DNA of 14,685 bases from Planctomycetaceae bacterium (GCA_022614795.1 JAKEHX010000200.1:1-14685); one strand, 5' to 3'; counted from the first letter of the stretch, positions 6,384 to 13,158 are shown. Notes: a model not told the origin generated them from the sequence alone. Program-made: numbers and translations.

Positions 6384-9300
6384 TCAGCCTGGCGTCGGTC
6401 CCCCTCGGCCTTGGACGTAGTTTATCAGATGGGGAACCAGTTTTGCCAATTCTTGCTTGAGTAAACCCAGCAGTTCTTCGGCCCCGTCCAGGGTCTTTTG
6501 AGCCCCCAGCTGCTCCAAGGCAAACGCCCGGTCGAAGACCGCCTGGGCGCTGAAATACCGCATCGACCCCTTGATCGTGTGGGCTGCCCGGTTCAAAAGC
6601 TCAAAGTCGGCCGTGTCGATCGCCTTGCGGATCTCGTCGATTCGCCCGGGTTGTTCCTCCAAAAACGCCTGGACGATGTCGCGCAAGAGGGCATGATCGC
6701 CGCTGCAAGTCTGCAAAGCCGCGTTCCAATCGATCACTCCCTCAGCCGGGACGATTAGCTCGTCGGCGGGGTCGGCCGGCAATAGGGGGCCCTCCTCGCC
6801 GAGCACGCCCCGCAGGGCAGCCAATAGCTGCCGCTCGCGGATCGGCTTGGAGACGTATTCGTCCATGCCCGATTCCAGGCACCGCTCGCGGTCCCCCTTC
6901 AGGGCGTGGGCCGTCATGGCGATGATCGGCACGTGGCCGCCGCCCCGCATTTCCCGCTGGCGGATGCGGCGCGTCGCCGACAGGCCGTCCAGTTCGGGCA
7001 TTTGGACGTCCATCAGCACCACGTCGAACGCGTCCCCCTCCAGCCTATCGCACGCTTCGCGGCCGTTATTGGCAACCGTCACCCGATGCCCGTGCCGCTC
7101 GAGCAGGCCGACAGCCAGCCGCTGATTGACGATGCTGTCTTCGGCCAGCAGGATTCGCAGCGGCCGTGTCGTCGATGGCGCCGCTGCCGCAGCCTCGGCG
7201 GCCTCCCCATCGCGCGGGACGACGCCCAGCGCGGTGACGATCGCATCGAGCAACTCCGACTGCTTGATCGGCTTCATGAGCCGCTGGGCGATGCCGAGCT
7301 GTTCGCAGCGGCGGGCGTCTTCGGCCTGATCGGCCGACGTGAGGAGGATGAACGTCATGTCGGCGAGGCTGGGGTCGCGGCGAATCTGCTCGACGAGCGA
7401 GTAGCCGTCGCACTCGGGCATGTTCACATCGGTCAGCAAGAGCTCGAACGGCCGGCCCTGGCGAAAAGCCTGCCGCAGCTCGCGCATCGCCTCTTCGCAG
7501 CTGGAGGCGGTCGCCGGCAGAAGTTCCCAATTGGCGAGCACTTCCTCGATGATCCGCCGGTTGGTCGCGTTGTCGTCGACCACCAGGGCCCTCGTCCCCT
7601 TGAGGGCGCTCCGCCGGGGCGCGATCCGGTCGGGCTGCGGCGTGTCGGATAAATTGAGCCTGGCGGTGAAATTGAACCGGCTCCCTTGGCCGACGGTGCT
7701 TTCCACCCAGACGCGCCCTCCCATCAATTCGACCAGCCGGCGCACGATGGCCAGGCCCAGCCCTGTGCCGCCGTAGTGCCGGGTGGTGGAGGTGTCGGCC
7801 TGTTCGAAGGCTTCGAACACGCGTTCGCGCTTGTCGGGGGGAATGCCGATGCCGGTGTCCTGCACACCGACCAGCAGCTCGACCGAGCCGTTGCTCCGCG
7901 ACTGCGTTTGCACATCGACGACGACCTCCCCCTCGTGCGTGAACTTGATCGCGTTATTCACGAGGTTGACCACGATCTGCCGCAGGCGGCTGGGATCGCC
8001 GACCAGCCAGTCGGGGACGTCGGGATCGACGTCGAGGGCCAGCTCGAGCCGCTTGTCGTGCGCCCGCAGGGCCAGCGACTTCACCGCGTCCCCCAGGCAG
8101 TCGCGCAGTCCGAACGACAGCTCCTCGAGCTCGACCTTGCCCGATTCGACTTTCGAGAAGTCGAGCACGTCGTTGATCACCGACAGCAGCGATTCGCCCG
8201 ACTGGAGCACCATCTTCAGATACTCGGCTTGTTTGGGCGCCAGCGGCGTGTTGAGCACCAGCTCGGTCATGCCGATGATGGCGTTCATCGGTGTGCGGAC
8301 CTCGTGGCTCATGTTGGCGAGGAACTGGCTCTTGGCCAGGCTGGCGGCGTCGGCCGCTTCCTTGGCCCCTTTCAGCTCCTGCTCGGTCCGCTTCTGCTGC
8401 GAGATATCGACCACAAAGCAGATGCAGTCGGCATCGCTCCCCTCGAGCATCGTCACGCCGACGAGCACCGGGACGCGACGGCCGTCCTTGTGCAGGTATT
8501 CCTTCTCCCAGGCCTGGCAGGTGCCGCTGGCCCGCAGCTGCATGATCGCCTGAGTGTCGGCGGCGCGATGTTCGCCGGGCGTCAGCGCGTCCCACCTCAG
8601 GCCGCTGGCGGCGAACTCGGTCCGCGAATAGCCGACCATCCGGAGCAGCTCGTCGTTGGCCTCGACGATCGTGCCGTCCAGCCGGGCGACCATGACGCCG
8701 ATCAGGCTGGACTGGACCAGCTTGCGGAAGCGGGCGTCGCTGAGGCGGGCCGCCTCATCGGCCCGGAAGCGCTCGGTCACGTCCCAGAACATGCCTTGCA
8801 CGCCGACGATTTTGCCGCGGGCATCGCGGACCGGCGCTTTGAGCACCTGGACGTGGAGCTTCTCGCCGGTGGGTTTGAAGTACGATTCGATGTCCTCGAG
8901 CGTCTCGCCGAGCTGCATGACGCGCAAATCGTCGCGGCGGTACTTTTGGCACTGCTCGGCGGGGAAGAAGTCGTTGTCGGTCTTCCCCAGGATCTTGTCG
9001 AGCGGCTCACCAAGCGTCTCGCAGAACCGCTGGTTGGCATCGACGAAATGGCCGTCCACGTCCTTGCGAAAGACGTTGAGCGGCAGGGACTCGACCAGCG
9101 ATTTGTAAACCGCCTCTTTTTCGAGGAGGGCCTGTTCGGCCTCTTGGCGGCCTTTGAGCTGCTGCGAGAATTCCTCGCTGCTTTTGCTTTCCAGAAACCG
9201 CGGCACCAGCGGAATCAGCACGGCGATCGCGATCCACGAGACGATCGCCATCGCGACATCGACGGCAACGTGCAGCCGGTGGGCGGGCCACCAATAGCCG

Positions 9301-9473
9301 GTCGCGGCGACGAGGTGCGAGAGGCCGCCAACCACCAAGGCGACAAAGCAGAGGAACCAGAGCTTCGACCAGCGGACGTGATTGCGGCGGACCAGAAAAT
9401 AAATGATGACCGCCGGGATCGCGAAATATGCGAGCGCCGTGGCCAGGTTGGCCAACATGAGGACGAGGCCCAT
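6384..9473 (-). CDS. Membrane hybrid histidine kinase with ethylene-receptor-like sensor, PAS-PAS-HisKA-HATPase-REC-REC-Hpt, 1029 aa
   Basis: From ATG 9473 the domains are: three membrane helices (about 5-95) resembling the ETR1 ethylene-binding domain (AYFAIP at 15-20, VVGGLSH at 47-53, LIPLVPRFL at 86-94); PAS1 (about 120-238); PAS2 (about 242-365); HisKA with NMSHEVRTP, phospho-His 390; HATPase with NLVNNAIKF, DTGIGIP and GGTGLGLA; REC1 with D682; REC2 with D822; and an Hpt domain with AAHTIKGS, His 965. All phosphorelay residues are present. The protein should autophosphorylate and pass phosphate through its receivers and Hpt to the receiver-HATPase proteins downstream. In the sensor, Tyr16, Ile19, Pro20 and His53 match ETR1 Tyr32, Ile35, Pro36 and His69, but copper-ligand Cys65 is Gly49 and Asp25 is Asn9. 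The frame opens to an ATG at 9668, but that extension is GA/CT repeat and has no sensor homology. Confidence 0.9.
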   Translation of the reverse strand: MGLVLMLANLATALAYFAIPAVIIYFLVRRNHVRWSKLWFLCFVALVVGGLSHLVAATGYWWPAHRLHVAVDVAMAIVSWIAIAVLIPLVPRFLESKSSEEFSQQLKGRQEAEQALLEKEAVYKSLVESLPLNVFRKDVDGHFVDANQRFCETLGEPLDKILGKTDNDFFPAEQCQKYRRDDLRVMQLGETLEDIESYFKPTGEKLHVQVLKAPVRDARGKIVGVQGMFWDVTERFRADEAARLSDARFRKLVQSSLIGVMVARLDGTIVEANDELLRMVGYSRTEFAASGLRWDALTPGEHRAADTQAIMQLRASGTCQAWEKEYLHKDGRRVPVLVGVTMLEGSDADCICFVVDISQQKRTEQELKGAKEAADAASLAKSQFLANMSHEVRTPMNAIIGMTELVLNTPLAPKQAEYLKMVLQSGESLLSVINDVLDFSKVESGKVELEELSFGLRDCLGDAVKSLALRAHDKRLELALDVDPDVPDWLVGDPSRLRQIVVNLVNNAIKFTHEGEVVVDVQTQSRSNGSVELLVGVQDTGIGIPPDKRERVFEAFEQADTSTTRHYGGTGLGLAIVRRLVELMGGRVWVESTVGQGSRFNFTARLNLSDTPQPDRIAPRRSALKGTRALVVDDNATNRRIIEEVLANWELLPATASSCEEAMRELRQAFRQGRPFELLLTDVNMPECDGYSLVEQIRRDPSLADMTFILLTSADQAEDARRCEQLGIAQRLMKPIKQSELLDAIVTALGVVPRDGEAAEAAAAAPSTTRPLRILLAEDSIVNQRLAVGLLERHGHRVTVANNGREACDRLEGDAFDVVLMDVQMPELDGLSATRRIRQREMRGGGHVPIIAMTAHALKGDRERCLESGMDEYVSKPIRERQLLAALRGVLGEEGPLLPADPADELIVPAEGVIDWNAALQTCSGDHALLRDIVQAFLEEQPGRIDEIRKAIDTADFELLNRAAHTIKGSMRYFSAQAVFDRAFALEQLGAQKTLDGAEELLGLLKQELAKLVPHLINYVQGRGGPTPG

Positions 9474-9496
9474 GTTCTGGATCCAGGCGACGAGAT

Positions 9497-9655
9497 GGAA
9501 AAGACGGAGCGACCGAGAGACGGAGTGAAAGAGAGACGGAGCGACGGAGGCAAGGAGCGACGGAGTGAAGGAGAAAGTACGATGTCTGTCTCTCTGTCCC
9601 TCCGTCTCTCCGTCCCTCCGTCTCTCTGTCGCTGTCCCTCCGTCTGGCCCTTTCG
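9497..9655. repeat. GA-rich / CT-rich imperfect inverted repeat with GACGGAG words
   Basis: A purine tract built from GACGGAG, GAGAGAC and similar words (about 9497-9575) is followed by a pyrimidine tract of CCGTCTC, CCCTCCG and CTCTGTC words (about 9580-9645). Together they form an imperfect hairpin with arms of about 70 bases that are themselves degenerate tandem repeats. It lies between the start of the hybrid kinase and the divergent glycosyltransferase. Confidence 0.7.
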
Positions 9656-9718
9656 CGGGAAAAGTCAACTGTCCACTTTATCGGCCTGCCGAGAGCGCAG
9701 CAACGCGTTGAGGCGCGT

Positions 9719-9746
9719 TGACTGCCCCAATCGGGTGCCTAGAATG
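9719..9746 (+). promoter_or_regulatory. Sigma70-like promoter for the glycosyltransferase
   Basis: TTGACT (9719-9724), a 16-bp spacer and TAGAAT (9741-9746) lie 50 bases before ATG 9797. This is the best -35/-10 pair in the window. With the repeat tract it accounts for most of the 323-base gap 9474-9796; I see no clear promoter for the divergent kinase there. Confidence 0.55.
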
Positions 9747-9796
9747 CCGTTGAAACGCAATCTCCTGCAATTCCTCGCCCGCCAGGTACAAGCATC

Positions 9797-10597
9797 ATGC
9801 CCAGCCGCTGCCTCACGGCCTTGCCGGTCTTTAACGAGGCCCGGCACGTCTGCGCCGTGCTCGATGAAGTCAGCCGCTATTCGCGCGACATCCTGGTCGT
9901 GGACGACGGCTCCAGCGACGGGACGGCGGAGCTATTGGCGGCTCGCAGGCGGACAAAAAAAGACATTCGCGTCGTCACCCACGACGAGAACCGCGGTTAT
10001 GGGGCGGCCCTATTGACCGCGTTCGACTATGCCCGCCGCGACGGCTTTGAAAAGCTCGTCACGATCGACTGCGACGGCCAGCACGAGCCGCAGCGGATTC
10101 CGCAATTCTTTGACGCCTGCACCAGCGACGTCGATTTGGTCTCCGGCAGCCGCTATTTGCAGCAGTTTGAAGGGGACAGCGCTCCGCCCGAGCAGCGCCG
10201 CCGGATCAACCAGCAAGTCACCGCCGAGCTGAACCGGCGACTGGGCCTGTCGCTGACCGACGCGTTCTGCGGCTTCAAGTGCTATCGCGTCGCGGCCCTG
10301 GCGGGCCTGTCCATCACCGAGCCCGGCTACGCAATGCCGCTGGAGGTTTGGGTGCAGGCGGCAGCCGGCGGATGGCGGATCGTTGAGCTGCCGGTGCCGC
10401 TGATTTATCTGGACGAGAAGCGGTCGTTCGGCGGCGTGCTCGATAACGCTCAGACGCGGCTGGAGTATTATCATCTCACGCTCGACCGGGCGATGGCAGC
10501 CGCGGGCGCGGGCCATGGCGAACCGGGCTTCTGCGCCCCCGGTAGTCCCACACTCCGTGTGGGACATGTCAGCGCCCAAACGACTTGCAGCGATTAG
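9797..10597 (+). CDS. GT2 family glycosyltransferase (DPM1/DPG-synthase-like), 266 aa
   Basis: The N-terminal GT-A fold is clear: ALPVFNEARHV (8-18), VVDDGSSDGTAELL (34-47), NRGYGAAL (65-72), and the nucleotide/metal motif DCDGQHEP (91-98), followed by SGSRY. This arrangement is typical of dolichyl/undecaprenyl-phosphate sugar transferases and related family 2 enzymes. No C-terminal membrane helices are present, so it is cytoplasmic or peripheral; donor and acceptor are unknown. Start ATG 9797 is at the family position, with a weak ribosome site and a good promoter 50 bases upstream. The last roughly 20 residues (from about 249, GSPTLRVGHV) are encoded by a REP-like element, so the native C-terminus has probably been replaced or extended. 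The DinB-like gene follows after 11 bases, suggesting co-transcription. Confidence 0.88.
   Translation: MPSRCLTALPVFNEARHVCAVLDEVSRYSRDILVVDDGSSDGTAELLAARRRTKKDIRVVTHDENRGYGAALLTAFDYARRDGFEKLVTIDCDGQHEPQRIPQFFDACTSDVDLVSGSRYLQQFEGDSAPPEQRRRINQQVTAELNRRLGLSLTDAFCGFKCYRVAALAGLSITEPGYAMPLEVWVQAAAGGWRIVELPVPLIYLDEKRSFGGVLDNAQTRLEYYHLTLDRAMAAAGAGHGEPGFCAPGSPTLRVGHVSAQTTCSD
10542..10564 (+). repeat. REP-like element inside the glycosyltransferase 3' end
   Basis: GTAG (10542-10545) is followed by stem TCCCACAC, loop TCC and stem GTGTGGGA (10546-10564), a perfect 8-bp stem. It belongs with the element at 11231, which has the same CACAC-TCC-GTGTG core but different outer pairs. It is translated as part of the glycosyltransferase tail. 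Confidence 0.7.
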
Positions 10598-10608
10598 GCG
10601 AGGGCAGC

Positions 10609-11076
10609 ATGTCACTGGCGGCTCTGATCGAACAATACGCGGCCGGCCCGATGATCCTGCGGCAGGCGGTCGCCGGCATGAGCCGCGAGCAGGTCCTGGC
10701 CCGGCCTATAGAAGGGAAGTGGTCCACGCTGGAGGTGATCTGCCACCTCTCGGATTTCGAGATTGTCTATGTCGATCGGCTGACGGCGATCATCGCCGAG
10801 ACCGATCCGACTCTCCCCGGCCGCGACGAGCAGAAATATGCCGCCCGCCTGGCCTATCAGCAGCGCGATCTGGAGGAAGAGCTGCGGCTGTTCGAGGCTT
10901 GCCGCACGCGCACCGCGCGGATTCTGCGGACGCTCACCGAGGGGGATCTCACGCGCCGCGGCATCCACACCGAAGCCGGTCCGCTGACGCTGGCCCAGAT
11001 GCTCGATCGGGTCGTGGATCACGTGCAGCACCACGTGAAGTTCATCCACGAGAAGCGGAAAGCGCTGGGGATTTGA
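10609..11076 (+). CDS. DinB-like four-helix protein, 155 aa
   Basis: Length and pattern fit the DinB/YfiT (DinB_2) superfamily: an early helix, GKWSTLEVICHLSDFE with His46, and the C-terminal VVDHVQHHVKFI with His138 and His141/142. These provide the usual three-histidine metal site. Members act as metal-dependent, often thiol-dependent, transferases or have unknown roles in stress; the substrate is not predictable. ATG 10609 is preferred because AGGCGAGGG lies just before it; an in-frame TTG at 10585 would overlap the glycosyltransferase. The 11-base gap after the glycosyltransferase suggests one transcript, although the two activities have no evident link. A REP-like pair begins seven bases after the stop. 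Confidence 0.82.
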   Translation: MSLAALIEQYAAGPMILRQAVAGMSREQVLARPIEGKWSTLEVICHLSDFEIVYVDRLTAIIAETDPTLPGRDEQKYAARLAYQQRDLEEELRLFEACRTRTARILRTLTEGDLTRRGIHTEAGPLTLAQMLDRVVDHVQHHVKFIHEKRKALGI

Positions 11077-11082
11077 TAAGCA

Positions 11083-11164
11083 CGTAGCTGAAGTCGCCAG
11101 ACTTCAGGAGATTCCGCCAGAACTCTGGCGAGTTCAGCTACGGATTCCCGCCTGAACTCTGGCC
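11083..11164. repeat. BIME-like pair of REP elements plus a half-site remnant
   Basis: On the left are GTAG (11084-11087), stem CTGAAGTC, loop GCCA and stem GACTTCAG (to 11107). On the right are CAGAACTC (11118), loop TGGC and GAGTTCAG, then CTAC (11138-11141). The two hairpins face each other, and the outer GTAGC/GCTAC can also pair. A truncated right half (CTGAACTCTGGC, near 11152-11164) follows. It lies directly after the DinB-like stop. Confidence 0.85.
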
Positions 11165-11179
11165 GCCCCCCACCCGCTG

Positions 11180-11209
11180 TTGCCTGTTCTTGCCGCTTGC
11201 CGCTACAGT
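11180..11209 (+). promoter_or_regulatory. Possible promoter for the TIM-barrel gene
   Basis: TTGCCT (11180-11185), an 18-bp spacer and TACAGT (11204-11209) form a moderate promoter match. It lies 130 bases before the GTG start, and the transcript would include the BIME-like element at 11231-11283 in its leader. Confidence 0.3.
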
Positions 11210-11230
11210 AGCCTTTGGGCCGGAAAAGTA

Positions 11231-11283
11231 GTAGGCACACTCCGTGTGCCGCGAGCCGGCAACGGCACACGGAGTTTGCCTAC
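11231..11283. repeat. BIME-like pair, second REP-like family (CACAC-TCC-GTGTG)
   Basis: GTA plus GGCACAC, loop TCC, GTGTGCC (11234-11250) faces GGCACAC, loop GGA, GTTTGCC (11264-11280) and TAC. The two halves are near-perfect inverted copies over 22 bases with one mismatch. The pair forms either two small hairpins or one long one in the leader of the TIM-barrel gene. Confidence 0.85.
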
Positions 11284-11339
11284 TATTTGTGGACCGGTCA
11301 CGGATGGTGTTTGCCTGCTGCCCGCAAAGGAGTGTTCCC

Positions 11340-12107
11340 GTGTTTGTTGCGGCTTCTACCGAGTGTTTCTTGGATTTATCGCTGGCCGCCGCGCTCGATC
11401 GGCTGGCTGATTTGGAATATACCAGCGTCGAACTGGCGATGTTCGAGGACGCCGACCAGCTCAAGCCCTCGCTGGTCGCCGCCGACCTCGAAAAGGCCAT
11501 TTCCATCTGCCGCAATACGCGGCGGCTGGATGTGGTGGCCTTCGACTTGCGCCTGGGGCCGAAGCTCGAAACGGCGGCAGACCGCGAACTGCATTACGCT
11601 CAGTTCACCGCCATCTGCAAGCTGGCCAAGGCCGCCAAGGTGGTCACGCTCACCGTCCCCTCGGCCGAGCTGGGAACGCCGTTCAACGAAGAGGTCGAAC
11701 ATCTCCGCCGGCTGGTCGATATTGCCGTGCTGCACGGCGTGCGCGTGGGCATCAAGACGCAGGTGGGCCGGCTCGCGGAAGATCCCGACACGATCACCGT
11801 GCTATGCGACAACGTGAAGGGGCTGGGGCTGACGCTCGACCCCAGCGCGTTCATCTTCGGCCCTTATCAAGGGCGCAACTATGACAAGCTGATGAAGTAC
11901 GTCTACCACATGCAGCTGCGCGACACCAACAAGAAGGCGTTTCAGGTGCGCGTCGGCCAGGGGGACATCGAATACGGCAAGCTGATCACGCTGCTCCAGA
12001 AGCTCAAGTACAACCGGGCCATGTCGGTCAATATCGTCGAGCAGCCCGAAGTCGATCACGTCGGCGAGCTGCGGAAGCTGCGGCTCTTGCTGGAGAGTTT
12101 GCTGTAG
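11340..12107 (+). CDS. Sugar phosphate isomerase/epimerase-like TIM-barrel protein, 255 aa
   Basis: The sequence fits the xylose-isomerase-like TIM barrel (AP endonuclease family 2 fold). It has an initial TECFLDLSLAAALDRLADLEYTSVEL, a central strand with GVRVGIKTQ, then GLTLDPSAF, the strand YVYHMQLRDTN with the usual His/Asp pair, and GQGDIEYGKLI near the C-terminus. Members isomerise or epimerise sugars or act on related polyols with a divalent metal; the substrate is not evident. GTG 11340 is the start: AAAGGAG lies at 11326-11332, seven bases upstream, and the FVAASTECF beginning fits the family. An in-frame ATG at 11244 would translate through a repeat element. There is no signal peptide. 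The gene converges on infA. Confidence 0.85.
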   Translation: MFVAASTECFLDLSLAAALDRLADLEYTSVELAMFEDADQLKPSLVAADLEKAISICRNTRRLDVVAFDLRLGPKLETAADRELHYAQFTAICKLAKAAKVVTLTVPSAELGTPFNEEVEHLRRLVDIAVLHGVRVGIKTQVGRLAEDPDTITVLCDNVKGLGLTLDPSAFIFGPYQGRNYDKLMKYVYHMQLRDTNKKAFQVRVGQGDIEYGKLITLLQKLKYNRAMSVNIVEQPEVDHVGELRKLRLLLESLL

Positions 12108-12120
12108 GCCGCGAGCCCTA

Positions 12121-12156
12121 GTAGCTGAAAAGCGCCAGAGTTCAGGATTTCCTGAA
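12121..12156. repeat. Degenerate REP-like half element and hairpin in a convergent gap
   Basis: GTAG (12121) is followed by CTGAA, the loop core GCCA (12134-12137) and TTCAG, with the middle of the stem mispaired. TTCAGGA (12141-12147) and TCCTGAA (12150-12156) form a second perfect 7-bp hairpin. It sits between the 3' ends of the TIM-barrel gene and infA and could end both transcripts, though there is no T run. Confidence 0.65.
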
Positions 12157-12190
12157 GATCGAACCAGGCCAGATTCACTTGAGGGATGCC

Positions 12191-12412
12191 CTATCGCTCG
12201 CGATAGATGATCCGGCCTTTGGTCAGATCGTAGGGAGAAAGCTCGACGTTGACTTTGTCGCCGGGGACGATGCGGATGAAGTTCTTGCGCATCTTGCCCG
12301 CGACATGGGCCATCACCTCGCTGCCGGTGTCGAGCTGCACGCGGAACCGCGTGTTGGCCAGGGCCTGCGTAACCGTGCCGCTAACGACGAACGCTTCTTC
12401 TTTGGTTGCCAT
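12191..12412 (-). CDS. infA: Translation initiation factor IF-1, 73 aa
   Basis: It is a complete single S1/OB-fold protein of standard IF-1 length: ATKEEAFVVSGTVTQALANTRF, VMAHVAGKMRKNFIRIVPGD and the C-terminal SPYDLTKGRIIYRER are all diagnostic. IF-1 binds the A site of the 30S subunit during initiation. ATG 12412 is the conserved start, with GGGAAG about six bases upstream; an upstream in-frame codon at 12454 would add 14 unrelated residues. In many bacteria infA lies in the ribosomal protein cluster before rpmJ and rpsM; here it is alone, divergent from rpsR by 293 bases. That gap holds small GC hairpins and a promoter for rpsR; a TATATT word near 12487 on the minus strand might be the infA -10 but lacks a good -35. 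Confidence 0.96.
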   Translation of the reverse strand: MATKEEAFVVSGTVTQALANTRFRVQLDTGSEVMAHVAGKMRKNFIRIVPGDKVNVELSPYDLTKGRIIYRER

Positions 12413-12514
12413 GCATTCTTCCCGAGCCGCGAAAAAACCAAGCCGTTTTGCCAAAGCCCTGTCCCTGTAACGACTTACCTAAACAAATATAGCTGCCCGG
12501 GCGGGCGGCTGTCT

Positions 12515-12556
12515 AGCGGAAGCCCGCTGCGGGCGTCCTGAGTAAGGCGGAGCCTT
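12515..12556. repeat. Pair of small GC hairpins in the infA-rpsR gap
   Basis: GCCCG-CTG-CGGGC (12522-12534) and AAGGC-GGA-GCCTT (12544-12556) lie side by side. The second has a GGA loop (TCC on the other strand), like the right half of the element at 11231. Its right arm overlaps the -35 of the rpsR promoter candidate. Confidence 0.45.
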
Positions 12557-12582
12557 GCAAGCTGGCCAGGATCACTTACAAT
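12555..12582 (+). promoter_or_regulatory. Promoter candidate for rpsR
   Basis: TTGCAA (12555-12560), a 16-bp spacer and TACAAT (12577-12582) give a good sigma70-like match, 124 bases before the rpsR ATG. The leader after it shows no recognisable ribosomal-protein binding motif by eye. Confidence 0.45.
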
Positions 12583-12705
12583 CCTTGATTCGCGCCCGCA
12601 TGAAAGCCCCGACCATCGGTCAGGGTGAATTGCGGATCGAGCCTGCCTGCTCCCCGACCGGCTCGTCGGGACTCACCATATTTCGGCATCTACCCCAGTT
12701 TCCCC

Positions 12706-12984
12706 ATGTTCAAACCTTTCAATCGCAAAGACCAGAAGATTCGCCGCAAGCCCAAGCCGCGGATCAAGATCAAGAAGAAGGACCCGCTGTTCGTCGACGG
12801 CGTCCGCCCGCGGCCGATGTTCGTCGATTACAAGGACATCGAGCTATTGAAGAAGATGGTGAACCGCCACGGCCGGATCGTCAGCCGCCGCAAGTCCGGC
12901 TGCACGGCGATCAGCCAGCACGCGGTGGCCCAGGCGATCAAAAGGGCCCGCCACATGGCCCTGCTGCCGTACGTGGGCGAATAA
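12706..12984 (+). CDS. rpsR: Small ribosomal subunit protein bS18, 92 aa
   Basis: The C-terminal two thirds are unmistakable bS18: VDYKDIELLKKMVNRHGRIVSRR, then a Gly-Cys-Thr turn, QAIKRARHMALLPYV. The N-terminus is a basic extension (RKPKPRIKIKKKD), with no CxxC zinc pair of the kind seen in some bS18 proteins. ATG 12706 gives the usual length; a GTG at 12625 in the same frame would add 27 residues. No Shine-Dalgarno is visible before either, which is common for leaders in this phylum. The usual companions rpsF, ssb and rplI are absent; it is a single-gene unit with its own promoter candidate and a strong terminator at 13081, preceded by a BIME-like repeat. Confidence 0.95.
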   Translation: MFKPFNRKDQKIRRKPKPRIKIKKKDPLFVDGVRPRPMFVDYKDIELLKKMVNRHGRIVSRRKSGCTAISQHAVAQAIKRARHMALLPYVGE

Positions 12985-12994
12985 AGCAGATCGT

Positions 12995-13065
12995 GTAGCC
13001 GAACTCGCCAGAGTTCGGGTCAGCCGGTCAATCGCACAATCCCGAAGTCTGGCGACTTCGGCTAC
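12995..13065. repeat. BIME-like pair of REP elements after rpsR
   Basis: GTAG (12995-12998), CCGAACTC, loop GCCA, GAGTTCGG (to 13018) faces CCGAAGTC (13042), loop TGGC, GACTTCGG, CTAC (13062-13065). Both stems are perfect 8-bp pairs. Compared with the copy at 11083 they differ at two base pairs, changed on both sides, so pairing is conserved. It starts ten bases after the rpsR stop. Confidence 0.88.
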
Positions 13066-13080
13066 GGACGACAATCATCC

Positions 13081-13108
13081 AGCCCATGAGCCGCTCATGG
13101 GCTTTTTT
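13081..13108 (+). terminator. Intrinsic terminator of rpsR
   Basis: AGCCCATGAG (13081-13090), loop CCG, CTCATGGGCT (13094-13103) is a perfect 10-bp stem running into six T residues. It is the clearest terminator in the window. A reading frame that starts inside it (13086) is therefore not a gene start. Confidence 0.9.
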
Positions 13109-13158
13109 GTGCCCGTGCCTATGTTCCCTTTCGCTCCGCGGAAGGGCCGGAGGCTGCC

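Noticed and set aside
6087..6464. Plus-strand frames in the gap before the hybrid kinase stop
   Set aside because: They are built from the A/T-rich inverted repeat and antisense kinase sequence, without start signals.
7686..10016. 776-codon plus-strand frame antisense to the hybrid kinase
   Set aside because: It mirrors a gene with complete kinase, receiver and Hpt motifs, has no recognisable domain, and runs through a repeat tract into the glycosyltransferase gene in another frame. It results from high GC at third positions.
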